From an uncultured Bacilli bacterium (GTDB lineage Bacteria > Bacillota_I > Bacilli_A > RF39 > UBA660), in NCBI GenBank assembly GCA_947853245.1, contig CANTWP010000073.1, positions 1 through 13,988 of the forward strand: 13,988 nt of DNA, given 5' to 3'. The notes under the pieces are model-generated. The model was given only the letters and a program-made list of their open reading frames with translations, was not told the origin of the DNA and made no database searches. The position numbers and the translations under genes are program-made. Of the stretch, positions 6,495 to 13,988 are shown in pieces; the stretch's first letter is position 1, and the number at the start of each line of letters is the position of its first letter.

Positions 6495-6962
6495 TTATCT
6501 TCCTCTTCTATGTTCTTGTTCAAATTCTTCCTCTGGTTGTATTTCTTTTTGCATACAAAGAAAAAGTTTTTCTTTTATTTCTCTTTCTAATAAATTGATC
6601 TTTTTCAAAAGTAAATCAACATATTTCTTATCTAAATAATTACGATATTTATTTATAATAGTACGACGATATCTATCTAAATCATTAAGAGCATGTGTTA
6701 AGGTAGTTGGATCTTCATTTTCATCGTCTAATAAATTTATTAAAAATTGTAAATACAAATCTAACTTACGTTTTACTTTTCTTTTTAAAACTTTCTCTAT
6801 AAAACTAGGATTGATAATAACCATTTTATTAACCTTAATGCCATTATATTTGACTTGGTTTTTTGGTTTAAATTTAAATCCTTCAGATGAATTATAATTT
6901 AAATATACTAATTCTTTTCCATTATTACTTTTACATAAAACATAACGATTAATATTTTCCAT
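6495..6962 (-). CDS. Hypothetical protein downstream of trmD, 155 aa
   Basis: I do not recognise a family. The N-terminal part (about 1-60) looks beta-rich (RYVLCKSNNGKELVYLNY). It is followed by a strongly basic helix (VLKRKVKRKLDLYLQFLINL). A long helical, possibly coiled-coil C-terminal half contains DLDRYRRTIINKYRNYL and ends in the acidic/basic tail EEEFEQEHRRGR. There is no membrane segment. ATG at 6962 is preferred, with AAGAGTG 6 nt upstream; a GTG three codons earlier also fits the frame. The start lies 14 nt inside the end of trmD, so translation is probably coupled and the protein may act with the RNA-modification genes. Confidence 0.75.
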   Translation of the reverse strand: MENINRYVLCKSNNGKELVYLNYNSSEGFKFKPKNQVKYNGIKVNKMVIINPSFIEKVLKRKVKRKLDLYLQFLINLLDDENEDPTTLTHALNDLDRYRRTIINKYRNYLDKKYVDLLLKKINLLEREIKEKLFLCMQKEIQPEEEFEQEHRRGR

Positions 6963-7635
6963 TATATTCACTCTTTTCTAATAAATCTGGTCGACGTTCT
7001 TTCGTACGTGTTAATTGTTGTTCTAAACGCCATTTACGAATATTTTCATGATGACCAGATAACAATACATCAGGCACTTTCAATCCATCATATTCCACTG
7101 GATGTGTGTATACAGGATAATCTAATAAAGCATTCTCAAATGAATCATTCTTATGAGAATTTTCATTAATAACTCCATCAAGTAATCTGATTATACTGTC
7201 ACAAATAACCATGCTCGGTAATTCACCACCAGTTAAGACAAAATCACCAATGCTTATTTCCATATCCGCTAAAGTACGAATTCTTTCATCAAATCCTTCA
7301 TAATGACCACATATAATAATAATATGTTTTTTTAAAGTTAGGTCATGCGCTACTTTATGATTGAAAGTCATACCTTGAGGTGTCATTAATATTATAAAAC
7401 TATCCTCTTTTTTTAAATATTTCACAGCATCAAATATTGGTTGTGGCATTAACACCATACCTTCGCCACCACCATAACCATAATCATCAACTTTTTTATG
7501 TGGATCTTTTGAATAATCTCTAATATTATGAATATTTACTTTAACCTTGTCAGACTCTATTGCCCTTTTAATAATTGATTCAGATAAAAAGCCATCAAAC
7601 ATATTTGGAAACAAAGTTAATATATCAATTATCAT
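6949..7635 (-). CDS. trmD: tRNA (guanine-N1-)-methyltransferase TrmD
   Basis: TrmD methylates G37 next to the anticodon of a subset of tRNAs, including those reading CUN Leu codons and CCN and CGG codons, using S-adenosylmethionine and preventing frameshifting. The protein has the SPOUT knot motifs: GYGGGEGMVLMPQP (53-66), ICGHYEGFDERI (108-119) and ISIGDFVLTGGELP (127-140). Arg150 and Asp164 (in NDSFENALLDYP) match the catalytic Arg/Asp pair known from the Haemophilus enzyme by my alignment. The length of 228 aa is normal. The ATG overlaps the end of rimM by 11 nt and its own end overlaps the next gene. The tRNA-Leu(UAG) at the window start is a plausible substrate. Confidence 0.97.
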   Translation of the reverse strand: MIIDILTLFPNMFDGFLSESIIKRAIESDKVKVNIHNIRDYSKDPHKKVDDYGYGGGEGMVLMPQPIFDAVKYLKKEDSFIILMTPQGMTFNHKVAHDLTLKKHIIIICGHYEGFDERIRTLADMEISIGDFVLTGGELPSMVICDSIIRLLDGVINENSHKNDSFENALLDYPVYTHPVEYDGLKVPDVLLSGHHENIRKWRLEQQLTRTKERRPDLLEKSEYNGKY

Positions 7636-8122
7636 CTAATAAACCTTCTATTGTTTCTATCATTATTTTTTTATTATCTAAATCAACTTTCTTTACATAT
7701 TCGTCAACAAATGGGATCATTATTCTACTATCACTAGGTGAATTAATAACTAAGATATCATGAGCACCATTATTTATAATATCTGTTAAATTTCCAATAA
7801 GTTTTTCAGCGTCATAAACATCAAAACCAATAATATCTTCATTAATATATCCTTCAATATCTAAATCACATCGATCAATATAAACAAAATCACCTTTATA
7901 TGCAATGGCATCATCTATATTATCAATACAATCAAATGTTACCATATCATAAATTTTATGCTTACGATAACTATTTATTATACAAACATCTTCTCTTTTG
8001 CCTACATATACTTTAAATCCTTTTTTAAAGACTAAATCTTTATATGGAAAATTAGATACTATACGTAGTTCTCCCTTCAAACCGTGGGTATTAACAATTT
8101 GACCAATTAAAATACGTTTCAT
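7625..8122 (-). CDS. rimM: Ribosome maturation factor RimM
   Basis: RimM helps assemble the head of the 30S subunit and binds protein S19. The N-terminal beta-barrel motif IGQIVNTHGLKGELRI (6-21) is diagnostic. The C-terminal PRC-barrel part ends with MIPFVDEYVKKVDLDNKKI, the usual ending, plus the final EGLL motif. At 165 aa it is full length. AGGTG precedes the ATG at 8122 by 5 nt. The gene follows the methyltransferase gene by 7 nt and overlaps trmD, the common rimM-trmD arrangement. Confidence 0.96.
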   Translation of the reverse strand: MKRILIGQIVNTHGLKGELRIVSNFPYKDLVFKKGFKVYVGKREDVCIINSYRKHKIYDMVTFDCIDNIDDAIAYKGDFVYIDRCDLDIEGYINEDIIGFDVYDAEKLIGNLTDIINNGAHDILVINSPSDSRIMIPFVDEYVKKVDLDNKKIMIETIEGLLDDN

Positions 8123-8129
8123 ACTACAC

Positions 8130-8858
8130 CTACTTATCTAATTCATACAATATAATACTTGTTGCTATTGCGACATTTAAGCTTTCACAATCCTTATTCA
8201 TATCTATATATAAATATTCATCAGCTAAAGAAGCAATTTCTTCTTTAACACCTAAACCCTCATTACCCATTATTATAGCAAATTTATCGCTCTTTTCAAC
8301 ATTTTTTATGCTTTTTCCATTTTTTACATTAGTTGTAAAAATTTTATAGTTTTGTGCTTTTAATTTAGGAATAAATTCTAATAAGTTTTTCCTTAAAATA
8401 TTAGTTTTAAAAATCATTCCTTGACTAGCTCTAATAACTTTAGAATTATATAGATCAACAGTATCTTCACTTAAAATTATTGTATCTATATTAAATGCAA
8501 CTGCACTTCTAATAATAGTGCCTAAATTGCCAGGATCTTGCACATTATCAAGAATTAAAATTTTATCACCTAACATCGTTTGTTCTTCATTTTTTTGACA
8601 AACACCCATTACACTAGCTGGATTATCAAGTTCACTAACAAATTTCATAACATTATCTGTTAAATAACTAGTAGGAACATTCAAAGAAAAACTAGATTTT
8701 TCATTTAATAAAAGTTCTTGTAAACAACCCTTTTTATAGGCTTCTAATACCAGATGTTCTCCCTCAATAAGAAAAAGACTTGTTTCATCTCTATATTTTT
8801 TATTATTTAATTTTCGTAAATTTTTTATTTTATCATTTTGTGTTGACGTATAAAGCAT
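8130..8858 (-). CDS. TrmH/SpoU-family RNA 2'-O-methyltransferase
   Basis: This SAM-dependent SPOUT enzyme methylates ribose 2'-OH, most likely in 23S rRNA (RlmB/YsgA-like); the exact target cannot be read from sequence. The N-terminal substrate-binding domain has FLIEGEHLVLEAYKKG. The three catalytic motifs follow: LDNVQDPGNLGTIIRSA (motif 1, Arg117), IIMGNEGLG (motif 2, Glu200) and ESLNVAIA (motif 3, Ser226, Asn228). ATG at 8858 is chosen because GGAG stands 8 nt upstream; a GTG three codons earlier overlaps that site. It opens the operon ahead of rimM and trmD, behind the terminator of the TPR-like gene and an extended -10 promoter. Confidence 0.93.
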   Translation of the reverse strand: MLYTSTQNDKIKNLRKLNNKKYRDETSLFLIEGEHLVLEAYKKGCLQELLLNEKSSFSLNVPTSYLTDNVMKFVSELDNPASVMGVCQKNEEQTMLGDKILILDNVQDPGNLGTIIRSAVAFNIDTIILSEDTVDLYNSKVIRASQGMIFKTNILRKNLLEFIPKLKAQNYKIFTTNVKNGKSIKNVEKSDKFAIIMGNEGLGVKEEIASLADEYLYIDMNKDCESLNVAIATSIILYELDK

Positions 8859-8877
8859 ACATATCACTCCATGTTTT

Positions 8878-8886
8878 ATTTTAACA
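8878..8886 (-). promoter_or_regulatory. Extended -10 promoter of the methyltransferase-rimM-trmD operon
   Basis: The minus strand reads TG-T-TAAAAT, an extended -10 with 5 of 6 consensus bases, 19 nt before the start codon. No convincing -35 is present, because that position falls in the terminator T tract of the previous gene. Confidence 0.45.
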
Positions 8887-8891
8887 TAAAT

Positions 8892-8924
8892 AAAAAAAAA
8901 ATAGATATAAATTATACCTATTTT
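8892..8924 (-). terminator. Terminator of the TPR-like gene
   Basis: On the minus strand a 12-bp stem AAAATAGGTATA / TATATCTATTTT (one G-U pair, loop ATT) is followed by more T residues. The TAG stop of the gene is inside the ascending arm. It separates this gene from the RNA-modification operon. Confidence 0.88.
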
Positions 8925-9781
8925 CTACCATAACGATTATTAAATTTTTCAATCTGTGATATTTTTTTTACTTTAGGTGTTTGATCAGTTAAATAATCAT
9001 CATATAAATTATCATTAATAACACCTTTAAAATTTTTATTAATTGGATACATAGAAACTATTTCATAACTTCCTTTATTAATTACTACTCGTAATTTATC
9101 ATTATCATTTTTACCAATTCTAGAGAAACTGAATACATAAACATCATAAAAAGAAAACTTCTGAATCTTTGTAGCAGTTGGTAAAGCTCTTTCTACACGT
9201 ACAAATAAATCATCTACATCTATATCGTTAAAAACAGTATGCATTTTATCACTATTCTGAACTAAATGCTGTTTTACATGTTTTATAGACATTTCTCTAT
9301 CATAATATAAAAGTTTTCTTATTAAAGTTTTTTCTTCAAGTTGCTCTTGATAAATTCCTAAACGAACTTCTAAGATATGTTTAAATAATGAAATATCTGA
9401 AACTCTATTAGGATCTTTTTCATTTTCGATCTTTACTTTTCCAGTTTGTAACAGATCATATGCTTTCTGATAAAAATCATTAATAAAATAAACCTTAAAT
9501 AATTCCGTATAAGATGCATCTAAATAACTTGTAGAATTCTCTGCATGTAAAAAATTAATCAGATTTTTTAATACCATAATTGCTTCTCTAACTTGACCAG
9601 TCTTTCTTAATAACTTGCCATATATATATAAAACTTCTCCATCATCACCATATGTAAGTAAAAACTGTCTTATTTGCTTTATAGCTAATTGAAACTGACC
9701 TAAATCAATAATTTCTCTAATACTTTGGATCTGTTTTATTTTTTCACCACGCAATTTATATTTATCTTGTTCAAAAGGCAT
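8918..9781 (-). CDS. TPR-like protein with unassigned C-terminal domain, 287 aa
   Basis: The N-terminal part consists of helical hairpins resembling tetratricopeptide repeats. Residues about 16-80 include LAIKQIRQFL, EVLYIYGKLLRKTG and EAIMVLKNLI, and 85-150 are also helical. The C-terminal part (about 160-260) is different: a His-rich helix (HVKQHLVQNSDKMHTVF; His168, His172, His181), then beta strands YDVYVFSF, KLRVVINK and EIVSMYPI. It ends with KISQIEKFNNRY. I cannot name this domain with confidence. There is no signal peptide or membrane helix, so it is cytosolic. AGGAAGTG precedes the ATG at 9781. It is transcribed alone from a consensus promoter and ends at a strong terminator. A scaffold or RNA-related role would be guesswork. 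Confidence 0.82.
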   Translation of the reverse strand: MPFEQDKYKLRGEKIKQIQSIREIIDLGQFQLAIKQIRQFLLTYGDDGEVLYIYGKLLRKTGQVREAIMVLKNLINFLHAENSTSYLDASYTELFKVYFINDFYQKAYDLLQTGKVKIENEKDPNRVSDISLFKHILEVRLGIYQEQLEEKTLIRKLLYYDREMSIKHVKQHLVQNSDKMHTVFNDIDVDDLFVRVERALPTATKIQKFSFYDVYVFSFSRIGKNDNDKLRVVINKGSYEIVSMYPINKNFKGVINDNLYDDYLTDQTPKVKKISQIEKFNNRYGRK

Positions 9782-9803
9782 ATTTTTTCACTTCCTGCTG
9801 TGT

Positions 9804-9832
9804 ATTATCACATTATTTTATAATTTTGTCAA
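9804..9832 (-). promoter_or_regulatory. Promoter of the TPR-like gene
   Basis: A perfect -35 TTGACA (plus 9827-9832), a 17-nt spacer and -10 GATAAT (plus 9804-9809) with an upstream TG are seen on the minus strand. The -35 overlaps the TGA stop of the antiporter gene, so the two units are packed end to end with no obvious terminator between them. Confidence 0.78.
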
Positions 9833-10776
9833 ATTAATATTGCGTAAATATAATACGCTATAAAAATTAATATCATGATTAAGCCTTCTTTTTTAGAGAG
9901 TTTTTTCTCACTACGTGCAAATATAAATAATATAAAAGAAGATAAGAATACAAATATCATATCAATAAAATTAAAATCAATAATTTTTAAATTACCAAAA
10001 ATTGCAATCGGTAAACCTAATACTACACAAATATTAAAAATATTAGTACCAATAATATTTCCTATGGCAATATCAAATTCATGTTTTCTAGCAGCAGCAA
10101 TAGTCATAGTAAGCTCTGGTAAACTGGTGCTTATTACTATTACTATTAAAGTTATTATTTTTTCACTGATATGAAGATTATTTGCAATAATAACTGCATT
10201 ATCTACAATTAAATCACTACTAAATATAATTACTACAATACTTATTATTAAGTATAAAATTGATTTAAAAACACCTTGTTTTAAAATAGTTTTTTCTTGT
10301 TTACCATAATTTTTTTTAACAATTTCTATAATATAATAAATAAACACAAAGAATAATAATAACAATATAATACCATCAATTCGTGATAGAGTATTATGTT
10401 TAAGTGGAAAAAACATTCCATTCATAACGAGTAATACAAAGCCAATCGTAGTTATTAATAAAATAGGTAATTCTTTTTTAATAGTTACATTTTTAATTTT
10501 AATAGGATTAATAAGAGCTGCTAATCCAATAATTAAAAATACATTAGCGATACAACTACCTACCACATTAGCAAGAGCCATACTACCATTTTTTCCACCA
10601 ATGCTTTGAAATGATATAGCAAGTTCTGGAGCACAAGTGCCAAATGCTACAATAGTAAAAGCAATTAACATTTTAGGTATCTTTAATTTAATTGCGATGT
10701 TACTAGCTGAATCTACTAAGACATCACTAGCTTTAATAATTAAAATAAAACCTATTATTAATAATATATATTCCAT
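9829..10776 (-). CDS. Calcium/sodium antiporter-type exchanger (CaCA family)
   Basis: This inner-membrane cation exchanger probably exports Ca2+ in exchange for Na+ or H+. It is a pseudo-symmetric protein of about ten membrane helices. The two alpha repeats are evident. Alpha-1 is AFGTCAPELAIS (Glu51) with ANVVGSCIANV. Alpha-2 is STSLPELTMT (Glu221) with IGNIIGTNIFNI. The loop between them (about 152-168) is short and basic. Length (315 aa) is typical of YrbG/NCX_Mj relatives. Alpha-1 has Cys48 where many members have Ser (GTSxPE). The ATG at 10776 uses GGTGA, which overlaps the ATPase stop codon, and the gap is 3 nt. The two genes form one calcium-export operon with coupled translation. Ion specificity is inferred from family and neighbour. 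Confidence 0.94.
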   Translation of the reverse strand: MEYILLIIGFILIIKASDVLVDSASNIAIKLKIPKMLIAFTIVAFGTCAPELAISFQSIGGKNGSMALANVVGSCIANVFLIIGLAALINPIKIKNVTIKKELPILLITTIGFVLLVMNGMFFPLKHNTLSRIDGIILLLLFFVFIYYIIEIVKKNYGKQEKTILKQGVFKSILYLIISIVVIIFSSDLIVDNAVIIANNLHISEKIITLIVIVISTSLPELTMTIAAARKHEFDIAIGNIIGTNIFNICVVLGLPIAIFGNLKIIDFNFIDMIFVFLSSFILFIFARSEKKLSKKEGLIMILIFIAYYIYAILI

Positions 10777-10779
10777 ATG

Positions 10780-13428
10780 TCACCATCTTGCCTTTAGAGA
10801 TTTATATATTTCCATCACTAGCAATATTGAAGTGGAAATTAAGAATAATATTAAAATATAAGTTACCGGAATACTACTTACGCCAAATACTTGAGCAAGT
10901 GATTCTATTTCCATAATTATAATTTGTAGTATTATAGAAATTAAAATACTCATTAACATGAATTTATTTTTACTAAGAGGAACTTTTAAAACTGATAAGC
11001 GTTCACTTTTACAGTTTAATACATGAATATTTTGAATAAATACCATTAAAGTCATAGTACATCCTCGACAAATGCTTATATCTATTCCTTTTTTAAAAGT
11101 CCAAGCAAAACATATAAAAACTAAAATTCCTGTATAAAGACCCGCTACTAAAATTTCACTAATCATTTCTTTATTAAAAATTGTGTCTTTAGGACTTTTA
11201 GGTTTTTGTTTCATAATATCATCATTTTCACTTTCTAGTGATAATGCCATATCCTGAAAACCATCTGTTACTACGTTTAACCAAAGTAATTGAATTGCAA
11301 TTAATGGCATTGGTAAATTTAAAATAATTGCCAATAGGAAAAACAATATTTCTGCTACACCACATGACAATAAGAAATAAACTACTTTTCGAATATTACT
11401 ATAAGCCGCTCTACCTTCTTTAATTCCTAGAGCAATTGACATAAAATTATCATCGGTAATAATCATCGATGCTACTTCTTTACAAACATCAGTACTACTA
11501 CCCATTGCTATTCCGACATTCGCTGATTTAATGGCTGGTGCATCATTTACACCATCTCCAGTTACTGCTACAAACTCACCTTGTCTTTTAAAAGATTCTA
11601 CAATATGAAGTTTTTGAATTGGTGTTACTCTAGTAAAAATAGTTTTATCTTTGATATATTCATCAAATGCTAAGTCACCTTTATCATAATAATCATCTAG
11701 TTCACTAGATTTAGCAACTTCATCATATGTTGAGGCAATTGTTAATTCCTTACCTATAGCAAACGCTGTCAGTGGATGATCACCAGTTATCATTACTACT
11801 TTAATACCAGCATCTTTACACATTTTAATAGCTTTTTTACTCTCTTTACGAATTGGATCAATAAATGCTACTAAACCAGCAAAAGTTAAATCTTTAATAT
11901 CTTTAAGTGAATAATTATTTGAATTATTAGTCTCTTCAGAATAAGCAATCGCTATTACTCTAAATCCTAGCATAGAAAGAGTTTCATTTTGTTTTTCAAT
12001 AAAATCTCGATCTAATTTAACTATTTCATCACCTTGTTTCATGTATTTACAGAAATTTAAAACTACATCAGTTGCACCTTTAACAGTTTGATAATAACGA
12101 TCATTTTCTTTAAACAATGCAGCAGAATACTTTAATTCTGATTCGTAAGGTATATTATCAATAAGCTCTATATTAGATAAATCTATTTTAGCTTTTAATC
12201 CTAGAGCTTTGAATGCTACATCAATTGAATCACCAGTATATTCCCATTTATTATCCTTATATTCTAAATTAGCTTCATTATTTATAACTCCTAATTTGGC
12301 AATAAAATCAGCATATTCCATTGTAATATTTTGATTTGGAATAATTTTTCCATCAGCATTATAACCACTTCCTTCAATATCATAAGAAGTGTCATTAGGT
12401 AAGACTATTTTTTTAGCAGTTTGAGCATTAACAGTTAAAGTTCCCGTTTTATCACTAGCAATTACTGTACAACTACCTAGACTCTCTACTGCTTCTAATT
12501 TTTTTACGATAACATTTTTCTTAGCCATTCTAGTTGAACCTACAGTAAGTGCCATCGTAAGGGCTAGTGGAAGTCCTTCTGGCATAGAGGAAACAGCAAG
12601 AGCCACAACACTTAAAAATACTGCATTCAATGATTGTCCCTGAGCCACTAAAATAGTAGCAATTATAATAGCGGTTATTATAATAAAAAGAGAAATCTGT
12701 CTAGAGAATTTCTCCATTCTAATTGTTAAAGGAGACTTAGAATCTTTAGTTAAACTAACCGTACTTGCAATTTTACCTATTTCTGTATTTTTCCCAATAT
12801 CAGTAACTATAGCTTTTGCTCGACCAGTAATAACACTAGTTCCCGCATATAACATATTAATACGATCACCTAACGTTCCAGTAGTTGAAACCACTTCACT
12901 ATTTTTTGATACTGAAATACTTTCTCCAGTTAAAATAGATTCATCAACAGTCAAGTTTTTACTTTCTAAAATCCGTGCATCAGCACTAACTTTATCACCT
13001 GATTCAAGTATTATAATATCGCCAATTGTTATATCTTTTGTATCTATACTTTTTATTTTCCCCATTCGTAAAACTTTAGTTTTAAGTTGAATTAATTTCT
13101 GCAAGGACTCAGCACTTTTTTCTGCCTTTACTTCTTGTATTACTCCAACTATCGCATCAATTAATACGATGGCTAAAATAGATATACCATCAATTATTTC
13201 ACCACTAAAAAAAGATAAAATTGCCGCTACAATTAATAAGATAATAATTGGATCAATTATTTCCTTAACAAATTTTTCAATTATTGTCTCTTTTCGTTGA
13301 TGAGGCATTTCGTTTAAACCATATTTCTTTGTTCTAACTAAAGCTTCTTTATCAGTTAATCCTTGTTTATCACTTTTTAAAATTTCCAAAGTATCTCTAC
13401 TACTAATAGTATAAAATTCATTTTTCAT
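10780..13428 (-). CDS. P-type ATPase, calcium-transporting (P2 type)
   Basis: This 882-aa inner-membrane pump would use ATP to expel Ca2+. Order: N-terminal cation-ATPase domain (1-55), M1-M2 (about 58-100), actuator domain with TGES (167-170), M3-M4 with PEGL (283-286), phosphorylation motif DKTGTLT (Asp326), nucleotide domain with KGATD (450-454), hinge TGDHPLT (548-554) and TGDGVNDAPA (623-632), then M5-M10. Ion-site residues match SERCA in M4 (Glu284), M5 (Glu693) and M6 (Asn718, Thr721, Asp722). Gly690 stands where SERCA has Asn768, so site I may be altered. It is full length. ATG at 13428 follows AGGGTGA. It heads the operon with the antiporter. Na+ or another cation cannot be excluded. 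Confidence 0.93.
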   Translation of the reverse strand: MKNEFYTISSRDTLEILKSDKQGLTDKEALVRTKKYGLNEMPHQRKETIIEKFVKEIIDPIIILLIVAAILSFFSGEIIDGISILAIVLIDAIVGVIQEVKAEKSAESLQKLIQLKTKVLRMGKIKSIDTKDITIGDIIILESGDKVSADARILESKNLTVDESILTGESISVSKNSEVVSTTGTLGDRINMLYAGTSVITGRAKAIVTDIGKNTEIGKIASTVSLTKDSKSPLTIRMEKFSRQISLFIIITAIIIATILVAQGQSLNAVFLSVVALAVSSMPEGLPLALTMALTVGSTRMAKKNVIVKKLEAVESLGSCTVIASDKTGTLTVNAQTAKKIVLPNDTSYDIEGSGYNADGKIIPNQNITMEYADFIAKLGVINNEANLEYKDNKWEYTGDSIDVAFKALGLKAKIDLSNIELIDNIPYESELKYSAALFKENDRYYQTVKGATDVVLNFCKYMKQGDEIVKLDRDFIEKQNETLSMLGFRVIAIAYSEETNNSNNYSLKDIKDLTFAGLVAFIDPIRKESKKAIKMCKDAGIKVVMITGDHPLTAFAIGKELTIASTYDEVAKSSELDDYYDKGDLAFDEYIKDKTIFTRVTPIQKLHIVESFKRQGEFVAVTGDGVNDAPAIKSANVGIAMGSSTDVCKEVASMIITDDNFMSIALGIKEGRAAYSNIRKVVYFLLSCGVAEILFFLLAIILNLPMPLIAIQLLWLNVVTDGFQDMALSLESENDDIMKQKPKSPKDTIFNKEMISEILVAGLYTGILVFICFAWTFKKGIDISICRGCTMTLMVFIQNIHVLNCKSERLSVLKVPLSKNKFMLMSILISIILQIIIMEIESLAQVFGVSSIPVTYILILFLISTSILLVMEIYKSLKARW

Positions 13429-13452
13429 ATAGTCACCCTACAATCTATATTT

Positions 13453-13461
13453 AGTATACCA
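13453..13461 (-). promoter_or_regulatory. Extended -10 promoter of the calcium-export operon
   Basis: The minus strand reads TG-G-TATACT (5 of 6 in the hexamer) 24 nt before the ATPase start codon. No good -35 lies at 16-18 nt; a TTGACT further upstream is too far (23 nt). Confidence 0.5.
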
Positions 13462-13495
13462 TAAAAATTAAAATCATTACTAGTCAAATGAAATC

Positions 13496-13520
13496 AAAAA
13501 AAGAAACTATTAAAGTTTCC
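13496..13520 (-). terminator. Terminator of the PH-domain gene
   Basis: On the minus strand the stem GGAAACT / AGTTTCT (6 Watson-Crick pairs plus one G-U, loop TTAAT) is followed by a run of T. It lies 2 nt past the stop codon of the PH-domain gene. Confidence 0.82.
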
Positions 13521-13522
13521 AA

Positions 13523-13915
13523 TTATATTTTACTTTTCATAATTTCTTTATAAACAGATTTTATAACCTCTTTTTTATCATGGTTCATATCAATAAAATT
13601 AATATGTAATTGATATCCACTATCCAAGCTAAATAACAATTCTACTTTGCCAGGTTTAAAATTGATTGCGCTAGTTGAAACTGACTGATAAGGAATTATA
13701 TGAATCTTCTTATAATACATTGCTAAAGTGTCTCTATCAAATAAAATCATTTTTTTATCAGTGAAGACAGCATAATCTTTCAAATTTTTATATCCTATGA
13801 TAATATGTTCGCTATCTTCAACGTATTCCTTAGCGTAGTCTGGTAATTTATCTTCTACCACTTCTTCTTTAAAATCAAAATATTTAGATAATTCTTTAAA
13901 TTTAATATATGCCAT
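13523..13915 (-). CDS. Bacterial PH-domain protein, 130 aa
   Basis: This small cytosolic protein is built around one bacterial pleckstrin-homology-like domain. The strand order is characteristic: IIIGYKNLKDYAVFTDKKMI (38-57), then KKIHIIPYQSVSTSAINF (69-86, with the IPYxS motif), then KVELLFSLDSG and LHINFI, and a C-terminal helix KKEVIKSVYKEIMKSK. A helical N-terminal segment (about 1-35) precedes it. There is no membrane segment. ATG at 13915 follows GAGGTG. It is a single-gene unit with its own promoter and terminator. Bacterial PH proteins are widespread and their ligands are mostly unknown, so no specific role is claimed. Confidence 0.85.
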   Translation of the reverse strand: MAYIKFKELSKYFDFKEEVVEDKLPDYAKEYVEDSEHIIIGYKNLKDYAVFTDKKMILFDRDTLAMYYKKIHIIPYQSVSTSAINFKPGKVELLFSLDSGYQLHINFIDMNHDKKEVIKSVYKEIMKSKI

Positions 13916-13941
13916 ATTTACACCTCTATCTTCTTTAATTT

Positions 13942-13970
13942 ATTTTACCATTCTCAGTTTAAATAAACAA
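13942..13970 (-). promoter_or_regulatory. Promoter of the PH-domain gene
   Basis: The minus strand has -10 TAAAAT (plus 13942-13947) with an upstream TG (extended -10). A weak -35 TTGTTT (plus 13965-13970) lies 17 nt upstream. Confidence 0.55.
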
Positions 13971-13988
13971 TATAAATATAAGAAAAAA

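Noticed and set aside
6452..6523. 24-codon upstream extension of the CPBP protease
   Set aside because: It overlaps the preceding gene and is charged, while the ATG at 6451 has a GGGG site and begins directly before the first membrane helix.
9875..10174. Plus-strand open frame antisense to the antiporter
   Set aside because: Hydrophobic product is the mirror of membrane helices on the other strand; no ribosome site.
1..13988. CRISPR array, insertion sequence, phage genes or toxin-antitoxin pair
   Set aside because: No regularly spaced repeats, transposase, integrase or paired small toxin/antitoxin genes could be read on either strand.

Overview
The window is a 14-kb piece of an AT-rich bacterial chromosome. 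The sequence fits a low-GC Bacillota/Bacilli-type organism. Shine-Dalgarno sites are strong GGAGG-like, promoters are sigma-A type TTGACA/TATAAT, tRNA CCA ends are encoded, and the trmD and rimM neighbourhood is typical. UGA is a stop, because several intact genes end in TGA and tryptophan is TGG, so this is not a Mycoplasma-code genome. A D-Ala-D-Ala ligase implies a peptidoglycan wall. I cannot name the species.

Layout: the left end holds the 3' part of a tRNA-Leu(UAG) with its terminator on the plus strand. Next comes a broken MvaI/BcnI-type restriction endonuclease gene (208-883, plus). Everything after that is on the minus strand. In plus coordinates the minus genes are: a 139-aa conserved-looking hypothetical with an elaborate promoter (892-1311); a 563-aa membrane-anchored, Cys- and Thr-rich surface protein with a pilin-like segment (1476-3167); a stand-alone Smr-domain protein (3302-3574); D-Ala-D-Ala ligase and an alpha/beta hydrolase as a coupled pair (3682-5617); an operon of a SpoU/TrmH RNA methyltransferase, rimM, trmD, a hypothetical protein and a CPBP membrane protease (5690-8858); a TPR-like protein with an unassigned C-terminal domain (8918-9781); a two-gene calcium-export operon of P-type Ca2+ ATPase and Ca2+/cation antiporter (9829-13428); and a bacterial PH-domain protein (13523-13915).

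How the genes work together: the right half is housekeeping. It covers ribosome and tRNA maturation (RimM, TrmD, a TrmH-family methylase), wall precursor synthesis (Ddl) and calcium export. Transcription units are well delimited by readable promoters and hairpin terminators. The left end (about 1-3.3 kb) is the accessory part, with a tRNA, a decayed restriction enzyme, possible debris of a second tRNA, a regulated orphan gene and a surface protein.

I see no complete novel defence or mobile system. The points most worth a second look are the decayed nuclease beside the tRNA, the double-dyad promoter with a Fur-like box, the paired-cysteine surface protein, a near-perfect promoter inside the end of the Smr gene, and the C-terminal domain of the TPR-like protein.
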